Of a stretch of DNA of 64,000 nucleotides, positions 23,618 to 34,360 are shown one piece after another (within the stretch, counting starts at the first letter, position 1; the number at the start of each line of letters is the position of its first letter). Under the pieces are notes generated by a model that saw nothing but the letters and a program-made list of their open reading frames with translations, was not told where the DNA came from and did not search any database. This stretch comes from Allacma fusca (Eukaryota > Arthropoda > Collembola > Symphypleona > Sminthuridae). The stretch covers positions 56,889,131 to 56,953,130 of the forward strand of contig OX359247.1 in the NCBI GenBank assembly GCA_947179485.1, written 5' to 3'. The translations under genes were made by a program, and so were the position numbers.

Positions 23618-25999
23618 ATGTTGGATTTGGAGTTGAAGAGGATGAAACGGGCTGGTCCGGGGATAACGGAAAAAAATCCCCATATTTTTTTATCCTTCAA
23701 AAATCAAGATGATCTCTACTCTTCCCTTCGGTATGTTCTCATTTTCGGACGTATTATTGGACTAATACCTTGGCAGGGGATGTTTCAACCCTTCAGTGAG
23801 AACCTTAAGTTCACGTGAGGATTTTTTAATGTTGGCGTTTTAATTTACCCTTTAATTTTAACCTTCACTAAACAAATATTATCCAAAAAGTAGCTCCCGA
23901 AAATTAGCCTCAAAATATATAAATAGTTGCTTGTAAATTATAATAAATAGTAGTCCCTAAAAGTGATGTCTTATAAACTGTAGAGGCAATTTTTTGTCGT
24001 TGAAGTTATTTAATTTTAATGGTAGGACATTCATATGATTTTAGGTGGAGGAGTCAAGCGGCCATTTATTCTGTGACAATGAGTTGTTTACTCTTCTTCA
24101 GCGCCGTTATCAATGGGTTTGTGTCTTTTCGAAACACGAATGTCTCCCCTAGTGACCTCGCGTGGTCAGCTAATCTAGCTGTATTTTATGGCATTGGTGG
24201 TTACATGTGAGTGTCAAATTGAATTCCGAGGATTATTGAGTCAACCAAAACTTTATTTAATTGTAATTTTATTCTTATCGCAGGTACTTGTTCATGGTAA
24301 ATCAGGCCCACAAATTTTTAAGAGTTTTCCAGAAATGGCGAGAGACGTTCATATTCTACGATGGGGTAGACCAGAAACTCTTTCGAGATGTAAATATTAT
24401 TGCCTTGTGTATATTTACATCGTGCATCCTTGAGCATTCGTATGCTCATTTGAAATTCTTTCCTATTGTTGGGAATTCAGAGCGTAAGTCACACCTCTGG
24501 CAACTACTTATTTGTAAAAACATTTTTGGGGGCCGAAAAGGAAATCATGTTTAAAATTTTTGGGGGTTGGTCTCAATTTTAATAGGACGACTTATAGCCC
24601 GTAAAGACCTACAAGTAAAGCTTGCAAATGCATCCGCTTGGGAAACCTATTACTGGAGGTCACATCCCTTCGTAGGAGATATCATTCCATACCATTTCAT
24701 TTCGGCATTCGGGGTTTTCATTCTGGCAAAGTACAGTATTTTGGCTTGGAACTTCGGCGATATCCTTGTTACTGTGATGTCACGGGCTTTGTACTACCGC
24801 TTCAAAATGCTTCATCAGCAAGCGCAACAGATTCTGGTTGGTCAAGATGGACTTCTGTGCAGGGGTAGACAACTTTTCTTACATGTCGACTCTTTTCATA
24901 CATACCATTACAGGAATGTGTTGAACAAGTTGTTTGTTACTTATCGGTCCAGATACAGCAAAATGGCGTCAGCTAGCTGTAGACCATGAGAAGCTGTGCG
25001 ATCTGGCTCAAACCTGCGAAGAGCTATTATCCCCTCTAGTATTTGCTCTGTTTGGGGTTAATGTGTATTATTTCTGCATACAGGTAATTTATATGGTTTC
25101 AAGTGTCTACTTTAATATTTCATTTTAACATAAAACGCTCGTTTTAAATACATCATTCTAACTAACAATAAGATCATTGTCGCTACCAGTACAATATAAT
25201 TTGAAACATTAGCATTTTCCCAGGCAAATTTTGTGCATACGCAGATATTATGCTTCTACTAAAAACAATAATTTGTTATTTTTTGAGGCTCTCTTACAGA
25301 GATGATTCTCTGATCCATAAGTAAATGAGTGTTTTCCATTGCTAGGAGACACCTTAAAAGAGCGTTGTCTTTATATAGATAATTATAATTTATTTTAGCA
25401 ATTCCAGGTTACCCTACCATATTATATATTATATTACACCAAACATTTTTTCTGTAGGGGATAATATTTAGGAATTTCCCTGTTCACCACAATTTACTGT
25501 AAATTCCGATCGCAGAGAGTAATGCAATGAAACTGTGTAGCTGTAAATATCATTTTTTAATTTTAGCTGAATCTTGGGCTGACTCCGACCGCAAATACGA
25601 CTCTGATAGCGTCGATATATGCCGTATGGTCATTTCTTCATTTGATAATGCGCCTTCTCGTAGTTTCTATCACAGCCTCGCATATCCATACTCATGCACA
25701 CAAAATTGTTGATGTTCTCAAGAAATGCCCGATTGAATGCTACACAGCCGAGGTAAAGTAAAATTTTATCATGATTACTTCACAGTTGAGCAAACAGTTT
25801 TTATACACAGAATGAATGAATAAAGTCCTTGATTTTGTAGATTGAACGCGCTGAAAGACTTATTCGCACAAGTCAGATTGGACTCACCGGCCTTGGATGC
25901 TTTACTATTACTCGTCAATTCATCCTGCAAATTGTCAACGTTGTTTTTACTTTTGAAATTGTTCTCCTCCAAACTAGTAACACTAACAGTTCAAGCTAG
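23618..25999 (+). CDS. Gustatory receptor, sugar-receptor type (receptor 3), LINE inserted at its stop codon
   Basis: Seven exons: 23618-23814, 24045-24206, 24284-24483, 24586-24864, 24953-25083, 25567-25752, 25841-25999, phases 2,2,1,1,0,0, encoding 437 residues from the first ATG in the open frame. Hallmarks are DLAWSANLAVFYGIG, LEHSYAHLKFFP, ASAWETYYWRSHPFVGD, AWNFGDILVTVMSRALYYRF, LSPLVFALFGVNVYYFCIQ and TFEIVLLQTSNTNSSS. It is closest to receptor 2 (shared QPFSENL and the same C-terminal NTNS tail). The start is less certain than in receptor 2 because the frame is open upstream. A LINE begins 3 bases after the stop codon, so the native 3' untranslated region now resumes only at about 30495. 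A candidate AATAAA for the original transcript end is at 30803-30808. The coding part itself is undamaged. Confidence 0.92.
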
Positions 26000-26002
26000 G
26001 TT
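25987..26002. repeat. Target-site duplication of the LINE, copy in the receptor 3 last exon
   Basis: The 16 bases CAGTTCAAGCTAGGTT include the last codons and TAG stop of receptor 3 and recur exactly at 30482-30497 on the far side of the LINE. Confidence 0.92.
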
Positions 26003-26067
26003 GTATGTATATTTTTATTGATTTGAGCTACCGCTCCTTCAATATGTATAAGTACAAGTGTGATTGT

Positions 26068-29000
26068 TTACATTCTTTTTGAAATTTCCTCAAGAAAACG
26101 ATAGATTAGTGTGGCAAAATCCTTATTAGTATTTTTAATTAAGCTTTCCCAGAAAGTTTCAATGAAGGGATGATGCGAAGGATTGATATTGGATAGGCTT
26201 GCTGGTCTATAGTTGGAGAGCAAGTGGCATTCAAGGAAGAGATGACTCCAAGTGCTGCTAAACTGTGAACAGAAAATACATTTGTCCCGGCGTAGAGTGA
26301 TCTCGTTGAAATGAATAAATATTGACCCCATTCTGATTCGGGCTAAGATTCCTGCGATTCTTAACGGGGTAGGGGTTTTTGTATACTCTTCTGCATAGTC
26401 GTGGGTTTTGATTCGTTTGTATAAGGGGAAATGAGTCGATGCCATCATTTTGGCTACATCTTGAACTACTAATGATTGTTGATACTTGCTAACTATCTTA
26501 GGTATAGCAGCGCGTATTTCGTCCGGCGATTTGCAGTTCCATAAACCTTTAGGCAGAAAATCCTTGATTCTGAAATAGAGCAGTGAGCTCCAGTTGAAAT
26601 TTTGAAGGTCCGTTTGTTCTTCCCACATGTCCTTGTAACAGCAGAGAAGCAAATTGCTGGTATTTTTCTGAAGACATTTAGTCCATAATCTTAATGATCG
26701 CCGTATGATATCCACACTTATTCTTTTAAGTTTGAAATCTAGGCTAAGAAAGAACCCAGGGGTGTTTACTGGGAGCTTTAGAAGCTTTTTCACAAAGAAG
26801 TTTTGGAGGTTGTCAATTTCTTCCAGGTGACGCAGTCCCCAGATTTCGGCGCCATAGGTCACCACGGAACGAACCATTGAGTTGAAAAGTGAGAAATGAG
26901 CTGTGCTTAGTGGAAGTTTGGCTTTTACTAATAGCGGCCATAGGGCTCCGATTGCTGCTTTACCTCTGCTTAGAAAGTCAATCAGTGTTCGATTAGGGGA
27001 GCCTGATTGAGAAAATAGGACACCCAAATATTTATATTCATTAACGCACTCGAGTTTGCTCTTTCCCCAGAAAAATGTGTGTTTCTTGGGTTTACCACCT
27101 GGCCTTTGAAAAACTACGATTTGGGATTTAACCGAATTGAGAGTTAATTTATTTTGAGCAAAGAATTTTTTAACAACGTCAATTTTTCTCTGAAGGCTTT
27201 CGGCGGAGAGGGCGAGGATTACAACGTCGTCGGCATACAGAAGGGCATGCACATGCCTTTCCCCGATCTTAATTGGACTTGTAAAGGAACTGTCAAGTGA
27301 TGCGATGATTCCATTAATGAAGATATTAAATAGAGTTGGGGAGAGACTCTCCCCCTGTAGAACACCAATATTAATTTTGAGCGGTTCAGTAAGGCCATCC
27401 TCTGTCTTAATGCGTGCTTTAGCTTGACCATATATTGCCCTGACACATTTTATAAACTTTGAACTTATTCCGGCGGAGGCCATTTTGGTCCAAAGTAGAT
27501 TATGGGTTACACAATCAAATGCACCCGATAGGTCAACGAAAAAGCAGAATAATTTGGAATTGAGTCTCAACTGTTTATGAATTAAAGATTGTAGTAGAAA
27601 TATGTGATTAAGACATCCCATGGTTGGCTGATATGCAGCCTGCAAGTCCGTTATGAAATTTGTTTTCTCATTCCACTTGAGCAGCCTATAGTTAAGTATA
27701 GTGGTAAACAATTTCAGTTTAGTCATGACCAGTGAAATGGGCCTATAATTTTTGGGGTTATCACAATCTCCTTTTTTGAAAAGTGGTGCTATGGTAACTT
27801 GAGCCCATTCAGGGGGAATCTCTCCAGAGAAATACATTTTGTCAAACAAAGTCCGCAGTTGTTCAAGGCTGGCCACAGTGAAGGATTTCCAAATTTCATT
27901 AACAAAAGCATCGGCTCCAGGGGCTTTATTTTTCTTCAGATGGTTCACAGCCTTCGTGATTTCAGATAGACTGAAGGGTTGGTCGAGTTCGCCGTCAATA
28001 TTATCGTTGCCCATTATGCAAGCGGTGACCGGACAATTGATTTTGGATTGAAACATTTTCTCATAATAGACAGTCCATGTTTGCTTATCAATAGGGCAGG
28101 TAACTTTAGGTATGTAAGGACGGAGTTCACGAATCGCTTTCCAGAAGTCACAGCTCGTTCTGGTGTTAATAATTTTAGACACCATGTTGTCTAGATAATT
28201 TTTACGGCTATTTTTTAACTTATGCTTATACTGTTTTTTGGCAATAAAGTAATCATTAACATCTTGAGTTAGTTTGGTTGCCCTAAGTCTTCTTAATTTC
28301 CTCTTTAGCTCTCTTTTCAGAGAGAGGCATGTAGAGTCAAACCATTTCGCAGGTTTAATATATTTGCAAGGTTGTTTAATCATATCACATTTCACAAGTG
28401 CGTTGTTGATAGTTTTAGAGAGTAAATCATCCATCTCATAAATAGAGGATTTATCCGAAAATAAAAGGTTTAGTTTGATTTCTGAACTGAAAGTATCTGC
28501 TTTTTCATCTGACCATTTTATTCTTTTACCAATCTCACTGCTACTAGCATGGCTACGAATTGACAAAGTTATAGGCATATGATCGGAGTGAAAAGAGTCA
28601 CTGATATTGAATTTTTCGAAATATTGAACAAGGGAGGTTGACGCAAAACATAAATCAATGGTACTTTTACCAGTTTTACTGACGAATGTATATTTTGAGG
28701 AAGATTCAAGACCACTAATACCATTAATGAGAACAAGATTGTAGGATGTAGCAAGATTAAGTAATTTTTGGCCAAAAGGGTTTACTGTTTGGTCTTCCGA
28801 GTGCCTATGTGTTTGAGAACCCAAGGTTTGGAGACTGCCTACTCTTGAGTTGAAATCTCCCATCAGTATGATGTTGTAAGATAGCAGTTCAAGTTTTTCA
28901 ATATGTGTAAACATCTCACTGAATTGACCTTTCTCAGATATTGGGTTGATGTAGCAGAACAAAACTGCAAGATTTTTAATTTCATCAAGTTTTTTAAATG

Positions 29001-29184
29001 TGAGTATAATTAGCCAATTATTTTTAAAGTATAGTTCGAATTTAATGGCGTTGTGTATTGCTGCAAAAAGTCCACCTTTATGTCTGCCGTGCGACGCATC
29101 TTTTGTGGCGTTAACTACAAAAGTTGTGTGTGTATTATCAAAATAGTTAATTGGAACCGTAGACCAGGTTTCACAGAAGCACAT
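26068..29184 (-). CDS. LINE ORF2: endonuclease and reverse transcriptase
   Basis: 1038 codons from the first Met, but the endonuclease begins upstream: codons just before it read LKILFWNVHGIANK, the usual first endonuclease motif, and the frame is open back to the ORF1 stop. Further endonuclease motifs are CETW, MGDFNSRVG, STIDLCFAS and SDHMPITLS. Reverse transcriptase blocks follow in order: KNKAPGADAFVNEIW, PLFKKGDCDNPKNYRPISL, CFFVDLSGAFDCV, GVLQGESLSPTLFNIFING and the catalytic LLYADDVVIL. The C-terminal part has a Cys/His cluster (CIFCSQFSSTWSHLFLEC). It would nick the target and copy the element RNA in place. Because the endonuclease needs residues before the Met at 29184, translation must start earlier, by a non-AUG codon, reinitiation, or read-through of the ORF1 TGA. 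Confidence 0.93.
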   Translation of the reverse strand: MCFCETWSTVPINYFDNTHTTFVVNATKDASHGRHKGGLFAAIHNAIKFELYFKNNWLIILTFKKLDEIKNLAVLFCYINPISEKGQFSEMFTHIEKLELLSYNIILMGDFNSRVGSLQTLGSQTHRHSEDQTVNPFGQKLLNLATSYNLVLINGISGLESSSKYTFVSKTGKSTIDLCFASTSLVQYFEKFNISDSFHSDHMPITLSIRSHASSSEIGKRIKWSDEKADTFSSEIKLNLLFSDKSSIYEMDDLLSKTINNALVKCDMIKQPCKYIKPAKWFDSTCLSLKRELKRKLRRLRATKLTQDVNDYFIAKKQYKHKLKNSRKNYLDNMVSKIINTRTSCDFWKAIRELRPYIPKVTCPIDKQTWTVYYEKMFQSKINCPVTACIMGNDNIDGELDQPFSLSEITKAVNHLKKNKAPGADAFVNEIWKSFTVASLEQLRTLFDKMYFSGEIPPEWAQVTIAPLFKKGDCDNPKNYRPISLVMTKLKLFTTILNYRLLKWNEKTNFITDLQAAYQPTMGCLNHIFLLQSLIHKQLRLNSKLFCFFVDLSGAFDCVTHNLLWTKMASAGISSKFIKCVRAIYGQAKARIKTEDGLTEPLKINIGVLQGESLSPTLFNIFINGIIASLDSSFTSPIKIGERHVHALLYADDVVILALSAESLQRKIDVVKKFFAQNKLTLNSVKSQIVVFQRPGGKPKKHTFFWGKSKLECVNEYKYLGVLFSQSGSPNRTLIDFLSRGKAAIGALWPLLVKAKLPLSTAHFSLFNSMVRSVVTYGAEIWGLRHLEEIDNLQNFFVKKLLKLPVNTPGFFLSLDFKLKRISVDIIRRSLRLWTKCLQKNTSNLLLCCYKDMWEEQTDLQNFNWSSLLYFRIKDFLPKGLWNCKSPDEIRAAIPKIVSKYQQSLVVQDVAKMMASTHFPLYKRIKTHDYAEEYTKTPTPLRIAGILARIRMGSIFIHFNEITLRRDKCIFCSQFSSTWSHLFLECHLLSNYRPASLSNINPSHHPFIETFWESLIKNTNKDFATLIYRFLEEISKRM

Positions 29185-29319
29185 AATTTTAGGTGATATA
29201 TCTTTAATATCACTGAAGAAATCTATTGTTTTATTGGCTATCCCATGAACATTCCAGAATAAAATTTTGAGTGGTTTAGTTGGGGTTGAGGTAGGTTGTA
29301 TTGAAGGAGCGTGTAAGTT

Positions 29320-30084
29320 TCAGGCTAATTGTGAGACCGGAGCCTTCATAAGGTTACCATCCGAATTTATGGTGTGTAGGGAGTCATTTATGTATAATCC
29401 TTCCCGAGTTAACTTGACCTTATTGCCGGCATCTCTCTCAGCCTTACGATGATGTAGGTATTTTGATCTTCTGATCTGTCCGGCTGCTGAGAGATCGTCA
29501 CTGATGGAGTAAGGACTGTCCTTTAACTTCCTGATATTTTTGAAAATGGACCCGCGAAAGTACTCATGTCGAAGAACTATAAGAATCGGTCTTTTAGGGT
29601 TTTCGGGTTTTCCTAGACGAAACAGGTCTCCAATAATATTCATTTGCGCATCCAGTGTTTCAAAGACAGGTTTGACGGCTGTCATGAGTTCCTCTCGAGT
29701 TTCATTAGCCGATGATAGTACCCCCCGCAGTATGATATTCTTTTCTCTGTGCTTCTCCTGTAGTTCCTCCGATCTCAAGTATAGATTTTCAATTTTCTCA
29801 CGATTGACTTCAGTAGCGTTGTGTACAAAATTTACATCCCTTCGAAGTTCTCCCAGGGTCGCTTTAATGGAGTGTTCCATTTTAGAGACTTGATCACTTG
29901 TAGCTACTTTCGACAGGCTATTCATAATTGATTCGAGTTTCTCTTCTGTAGTTTGCGGCCTACTTGGGTTGGTGGGGTTCGATTCATACATTGCAAATTT
30001 AGAAGGCGGAGAGTCAGATTCCGAGGATGTGAAGGAGTTTTGTTGGATTATTCGGGTTTTGTTTCGATGGGCTCTTTTAGTCAT
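29320..30084 (-). CDS. LINE ORF1: RNA-binding protein with coiled coil
   Basis: 254 residues on the minus strand. The N-terminus is basic and Ser/Pro-rich (TKRAHRNKTR, ESDSPPSKF). A helical stretch (about residues 45-110, with KLESIMNSLSKV and EVNREKIENLYLRSEELQEK) fits a coiled coil. It is followed by REKNIILRGV, GDLFRLGKP, RPILIVLRH and an SDDLSAAGQIRRSKYLHHRK block, the arrangement of L1-type ORF1 proteins (RRM-like plus C-terminal domain) that bind element RNA as multimers. It ends in a single TGA with ORF2 continuing in the same frame. Confidence 0.85.
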   Translation of the reverse strand: MTKRAHRNKTRIIQQNSFTSSESDSPPSKFAMYESNPTNPSRPQTTEEKLESIMNSLSKVATSDQVSKMEHSIKATLGELRRDVNFVHNATEVNREKIENLYLRSEELQEKHREKNIILRGVLSSANETREELMTAVKPVFETLDAQMNIIGDLFRLGKPENPKRPILIVLRHEYFRGSIFKNIRKLKDSPYSISDDLSAAGQIRRSKYLHHRKAERDAGNKVKLTREGLYINDSLHTINSDGNLMKAPVSQLA

Positions 30085-30481
30085 TTACGAGTCCTGACTA
30101 GCTGGAAGTCAAAATACAATTTTCGTGCCAGTATCTTAGGGACCAAAACTTTCAAACGAATCAATAATGTGGTTGCCGGCTCCGGACGTATACTAAAGTA
30201 AATTGTGCTTATCTGTATTGAAGCTGGGTTAAGAGATCCTTGTATATGCAAAGTAGCCTGTATCGACTGGATCCGACTTGTGCTGAAATTGACAGTCTCT
30301 GCTCGTTACCGGTCACGGTAGGAAATGACCCTCTTCGATTGAATCCAGATTCAGAGACGAAAATAACATTGGACTAATGAGATTTTGTCCACAGATATGC
30401 TCAAGAAACTGACAGATTTTTAAATTTTGGATGAGAGAAAAGATTTGCGATCACACTTGTTAGAGTTCAAACTTCGCGCCT

Positions 30482-30497
30482 CAGTTCAAGCTAGGTT
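30482..30497. repeat. Target-site duplication of the LINE, distal copy
   Basis: CAGTTCAAGCTAGGTT, identical to 25987-26002. It marks the 5' end of the LINE and the resumption of the original receptor 3 downstream flank. Confidence 0.92.
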
Positions 30498-33400
30498 TAA
30501 TGAATATTGAATCGGATGTGGTCCATTTACTCTCAGGTTTCAAAGTCTCTACAAGTTGAGCGTTAAATGTACACTGATAGTGGATTTACTTCCAAGAAAC
30601 TTTTACCCCGAGTAAGGATGAATCAGTGTATTACATTAGTTAATACTATAAAATCTCGAATATTAACACTTCATTATTGTTCCAATGATGACACCATCAC
30701 TCGTCATTGTCACACAAAAACAGATACTATATTTATTAATTTTCATATACATTCAGTATGTATACGGCTTTGAAGAGGATGCAGTTGCAGGTTTCATAGC
30801 GAAATAAACATAAAAACAAGGCTCCGCATTATATTTATATTGCAATGGGTGGCTATACTTGCTATTGAACTTGTCACTGCGGTATTATGCACTTGTACCT
30901 GTACAGGAACAAAAATTTTTAACTGGATGATTTTTATATTTCATTGTCAAAATAGTGTTATATACAAAGTGGGCAGGTAACCAACGCCCCACCACCGGCT
31001 AGCCCGAATAAGTAAACAATGTAACCAAGGGAAAGAATTGTTTGGAAATGTTTTCAACAGCAAACAATTAATATCTAAATAATTTTTCACCTTCCACCAC
31101 AGTTGTGACTCTTATGTTAGTAAGGTTTGACTTGGACCGGTAAAACGTTCAAAAAATACCCCATACAATGTTCTACATGTTCTACAGGCCTAAACAGTGT
31201 AAATTACTTTCTATAACAGTCAGATCTTGCATTTTCTAGGGTCTAATTTGTGTACTCATGAATTCTATTTGAACGACTGTAATATATAGGCATATGTTAA
31301 TTCCAGAAATCGGGGTTCCACTAGATGAATCGAGTTCACGTGGGAGCGAAGCAATATTTCAAAAGTGAGCATTTATGCACTACATTTGAACAGTGCACTA
31401 CGTAAGCATTCACTGCGTATTCCTGGTATTAAGACTTAGACTTTATGTTACCTGGCAGAGCATTCACCAGTAGTAAGAGGCTCTGAAAACACCGTCAGAA
31501 GTTTTCAAAATTTCAAAAAGTGAAAACCTTATTGCACTTCTGCATGTGAATCTCCATCCAATGTTAGCAGGGACATGTCTGTAGGTGCCATAGTGTAAAA
31601 GTTTTTGTGGGGACAAGCTCTGCTTAGCTTACCCCTGATACGGTTCCAATATATCGGTTCGTGCTCATAAAAAGAGCTAAGATAAATCCTTGTGAAAAAT
31701 ACGAGTTTTAAACTGTACCACATAAGGTAAAACAAACGGTTCTTTCCCGGTAAAACTCTTGCTCAGACCGAAGAAGAAGAAGATCCTGAAGTCAAGAATG
31801 ACTTGACTAGATATAAATGACTTATGAATGACGTCCTGTGTTAACCGGGCTACCAGTGTTCTGACCTTACAGGTCAGAAGCTTGCATGTCAACACATTGC
31901 AGGTCTGCTCCTTGGAGATACGCACATTTTTTATGTTGATCATCTGCAAGGACAAACATACGAACATACATAACTTTCTCTTGTTTGCTTCTGAAGCTGA
32001 AACCTACGTACATATTAACATTTGCCACTACCAATATATATTTTACCGGTGACTCCCACCAATTTAACCCGGAAATGAGGTTAGCTCTGTTTGGAGATTT
32101 GAGGAGCAAATACTGTCGGTGTATTACTTGTGTAGGGCAGCTCATAAACATATGCTCAAACGAATCAGTGGCAACCATATTACAACACTTTTACAACTAA
32201 CTCGTGTACATAGAAACTTGCGAATTTATACGCTGCACTGTAATTACAAAAATGTGCAAAAATTTTTATATCAAAGCGTATAGTGAAATTGCTCGATTTT
32301 TATCTTGTGACTCATAAGACTTTTGAACGGAAGCAGCGACAAAGACGAAATCAACGGTAAATGAAGTGTTGCATCGTGTAGAAGGAAACTGTCAGTAGTT
32401 ATCCGATTTCCGAAATTTCATAAAATTTTGAAACTGGTGTCGACCATTGATGTACTTGAAGTAATACCAAATTATATTGTGGTTGGTTTCCGGCTGCCTC
32501 CTGGTTTTCGAAATTTCGAATTTCCTCTCGAACATTGATTTCAGTACTTTAAGTAATGCCAATGCGTTTTGTTTTCGGTTTTACTTTAATAAAATTTCGA
32601 AAAATTTTGAATTTTGTCAAAATTTCATATTTTTGAAAAAATTTGACCTTCGAGTACAGTATTTATAAACACTTAAGTAGCTTAACTACTAGTATAGCGT
32701 ATAGACGTAACATGGACACGAAAATTATCGTCAACTCTTGCATGTATTCATATTATTTGTACGTATGTATTTCCTGTATATAATTCAATCACAGCACTGC
32801 CACAGCAGCTGTGGATGAGGTGATTTCTAATCCCTACGGAACTAAGCTAGTAATAATTACTAAACTTATATTATCAATTTACACATGGCAATTACAGTAT
32901 AGTTACTATAGTTTGTCTTTTGTAAGGTCGCGCAAGTTACGTTCACCTGAAAAATGCTTTGCTCAGTAAAAGTATCCTATATTGATTTGAAGTGGAGAAA
33001 ATATCCAGTTGTGCCTGGATCTGAAAACGCCCAAAATGACAGGGAAACTTGGTCTGGATTTTTGGGCATCATGCCTTGACTTTTTCACTTATATAACCCT
33101 GAATAGCAAACATTACGCAATCTAGATAATTAAATTGTTTGTTTTTAATAAAGCAGCATATCCAAAGAACCACATATAAACTTACTTAAAGATAATCATG
33201 ATTAAAAAATAATTTTACCCAACACTTTTCTCGATACTGAAGAGCCGTCTGAGAAATGTGTATATATTTTTCATAATCATGTAAATGAGAAGAAAAATTG
33301 TCTGACCTTGGATATAAATAATTATGTAATTGTAAGTTTATAGATCTAACAGTATCTTTCACAAATAGATGAAAACATGCAATGATGCAATAGTTATTTA

Positions 33401-33539
33401 TTAAGCCCAGCTCTCGACTGGACCCATTATATATTATGACCCTGAAATACGAAAAGACTCAAAGCCCTTTTCATAAACTACTTACATAAATATTTTTTAT
33501 CTTCCTACTAATGTACTGTATATGCGTATGCGTGTTACT
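30498..33539. other. Intergenic
   Basis: It starts with the displaced 3' flank of receptor 3 (AATAAA at 30803-30808). The rest is AT-rich with scattered short open frames on both strands (31529-32200) that overlap each other and show no domain. No paired terminal repeats were recognised. Confidence 0.45.
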
Positions 33540-33547
33540 GGCTGCAG

Positions 33548-34352
33548 CAGAGGTGTCCGCCTATCCTACCTATAGGCCTATTTGAAGGCTATTTATAGGG
33601 TGCGAGGATTTTATTAAAGAGGCTTGTAGGCAAAATAGTGTGCAAGATTATACACTTAAAACCTAGCCTACAAAATAGGTAGGCTCAGCCGTCATAGAAT
33701 TATAGGCATATACATATGTAGACTATTGAAGCACATCATTTTCATTCAATGGTATATATGGAATGGACAAAATGAAAATAATTAAAGAATAGTCGGCGCC
33801 GGGTACTTACAAATTGTTTTATGGAGTGGTTCAAGCGTGAAAAGTACGTGCTATCTCGCCTTGATATGCGCTGAAACCTCACGGAAATCAAACTTCTAAA
33901 TATTCGGTAAAGTGGGAATTTAAGGAAATCTTAAGTGTGACATCCCTTTTGACCAATGTTGTAAAATTTGCATACTATTTCCGGCGTAAACCAAATCAAG
34001 ATACATACTATTTTGCTCTTAGGGCTTTGGTGAAGGTGTCTAAACTTAAACTATTTTATTTCAACCCCATTTACTTGAGACAGTATTTTTAATTTATTAG
34101 AGTAGAATGGTCAATGGTCTTAAATAATCTGTCAGTTATGAAAAGCACATAAGATTTAGGAAGGGTGTAGAATTCGTTGAGCTATTTTTTTAGTGAAATG
34201 TAGGCTAATATGTAGGCTTGCTGCCCCATATAGGAAGGATGTAGGATAGGCTGATCTATTCGGCGGTTAAAATGTAGGCATATATGTAGGCTCGGTTCAA
34301 ATTTTATAAATAGGAAGGATATAGGATAGGCTGAGTCATTTGGACACCTTTG
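33548..34352. mobile_element. hAT-like non-autonomous element
   Basis: It begins CAGAGGTGTCCGCCTATCCT and ends TGGACACCTTTG; the inverted ends share CA(G/A)AGGTGTCC. GGCTGCAG is duplicated exactly at 33540-33547 and 34353-34360. Subterminal sequence has repeated TAGGATAGGCTGA and TGTAGGC motifs. No transposase frame. 805 bp. Confidence 0.85.
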
Positions 34353-34360
34353 GGCTGCAG

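Larger units (their letters stand above)
26003..30481 (-). mobile_element. Full-length LINE (non-LTR retrotransposon)
   Basis: A 4479-bp element on the minus strand bounded by a perfect 16-bp duplication (25987-26002, 30482-30497). In transcription order it has a 5' untranslated region of about 400 bp (30481-30085), ORF1 (30084-29320), ORF2 (open from 29319, first Met at 29184, to 26068) and a short 3' tail of about 65 bp ending CAATAAAAATATACATAC, without a long poly(A). Both frames are free of internal stops and the duplication is exact, so the insertion looks young and possibly competent. ORF2 has an apurinic-type endonuclease and a reverse transcriptase but no RNase H domain was recognised. 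The clade was not assigned; L1, CR1/L2 and jockey-like groups remain possible. Confidence 0.93.

Noticed and set aside
30085-32200. Host genes in scattered open frames around and after the LINE
   Set aside because: They overlap one another on both strands, are short, and lack domains or plausible splice partners; several are antisense shadows of the LINE.
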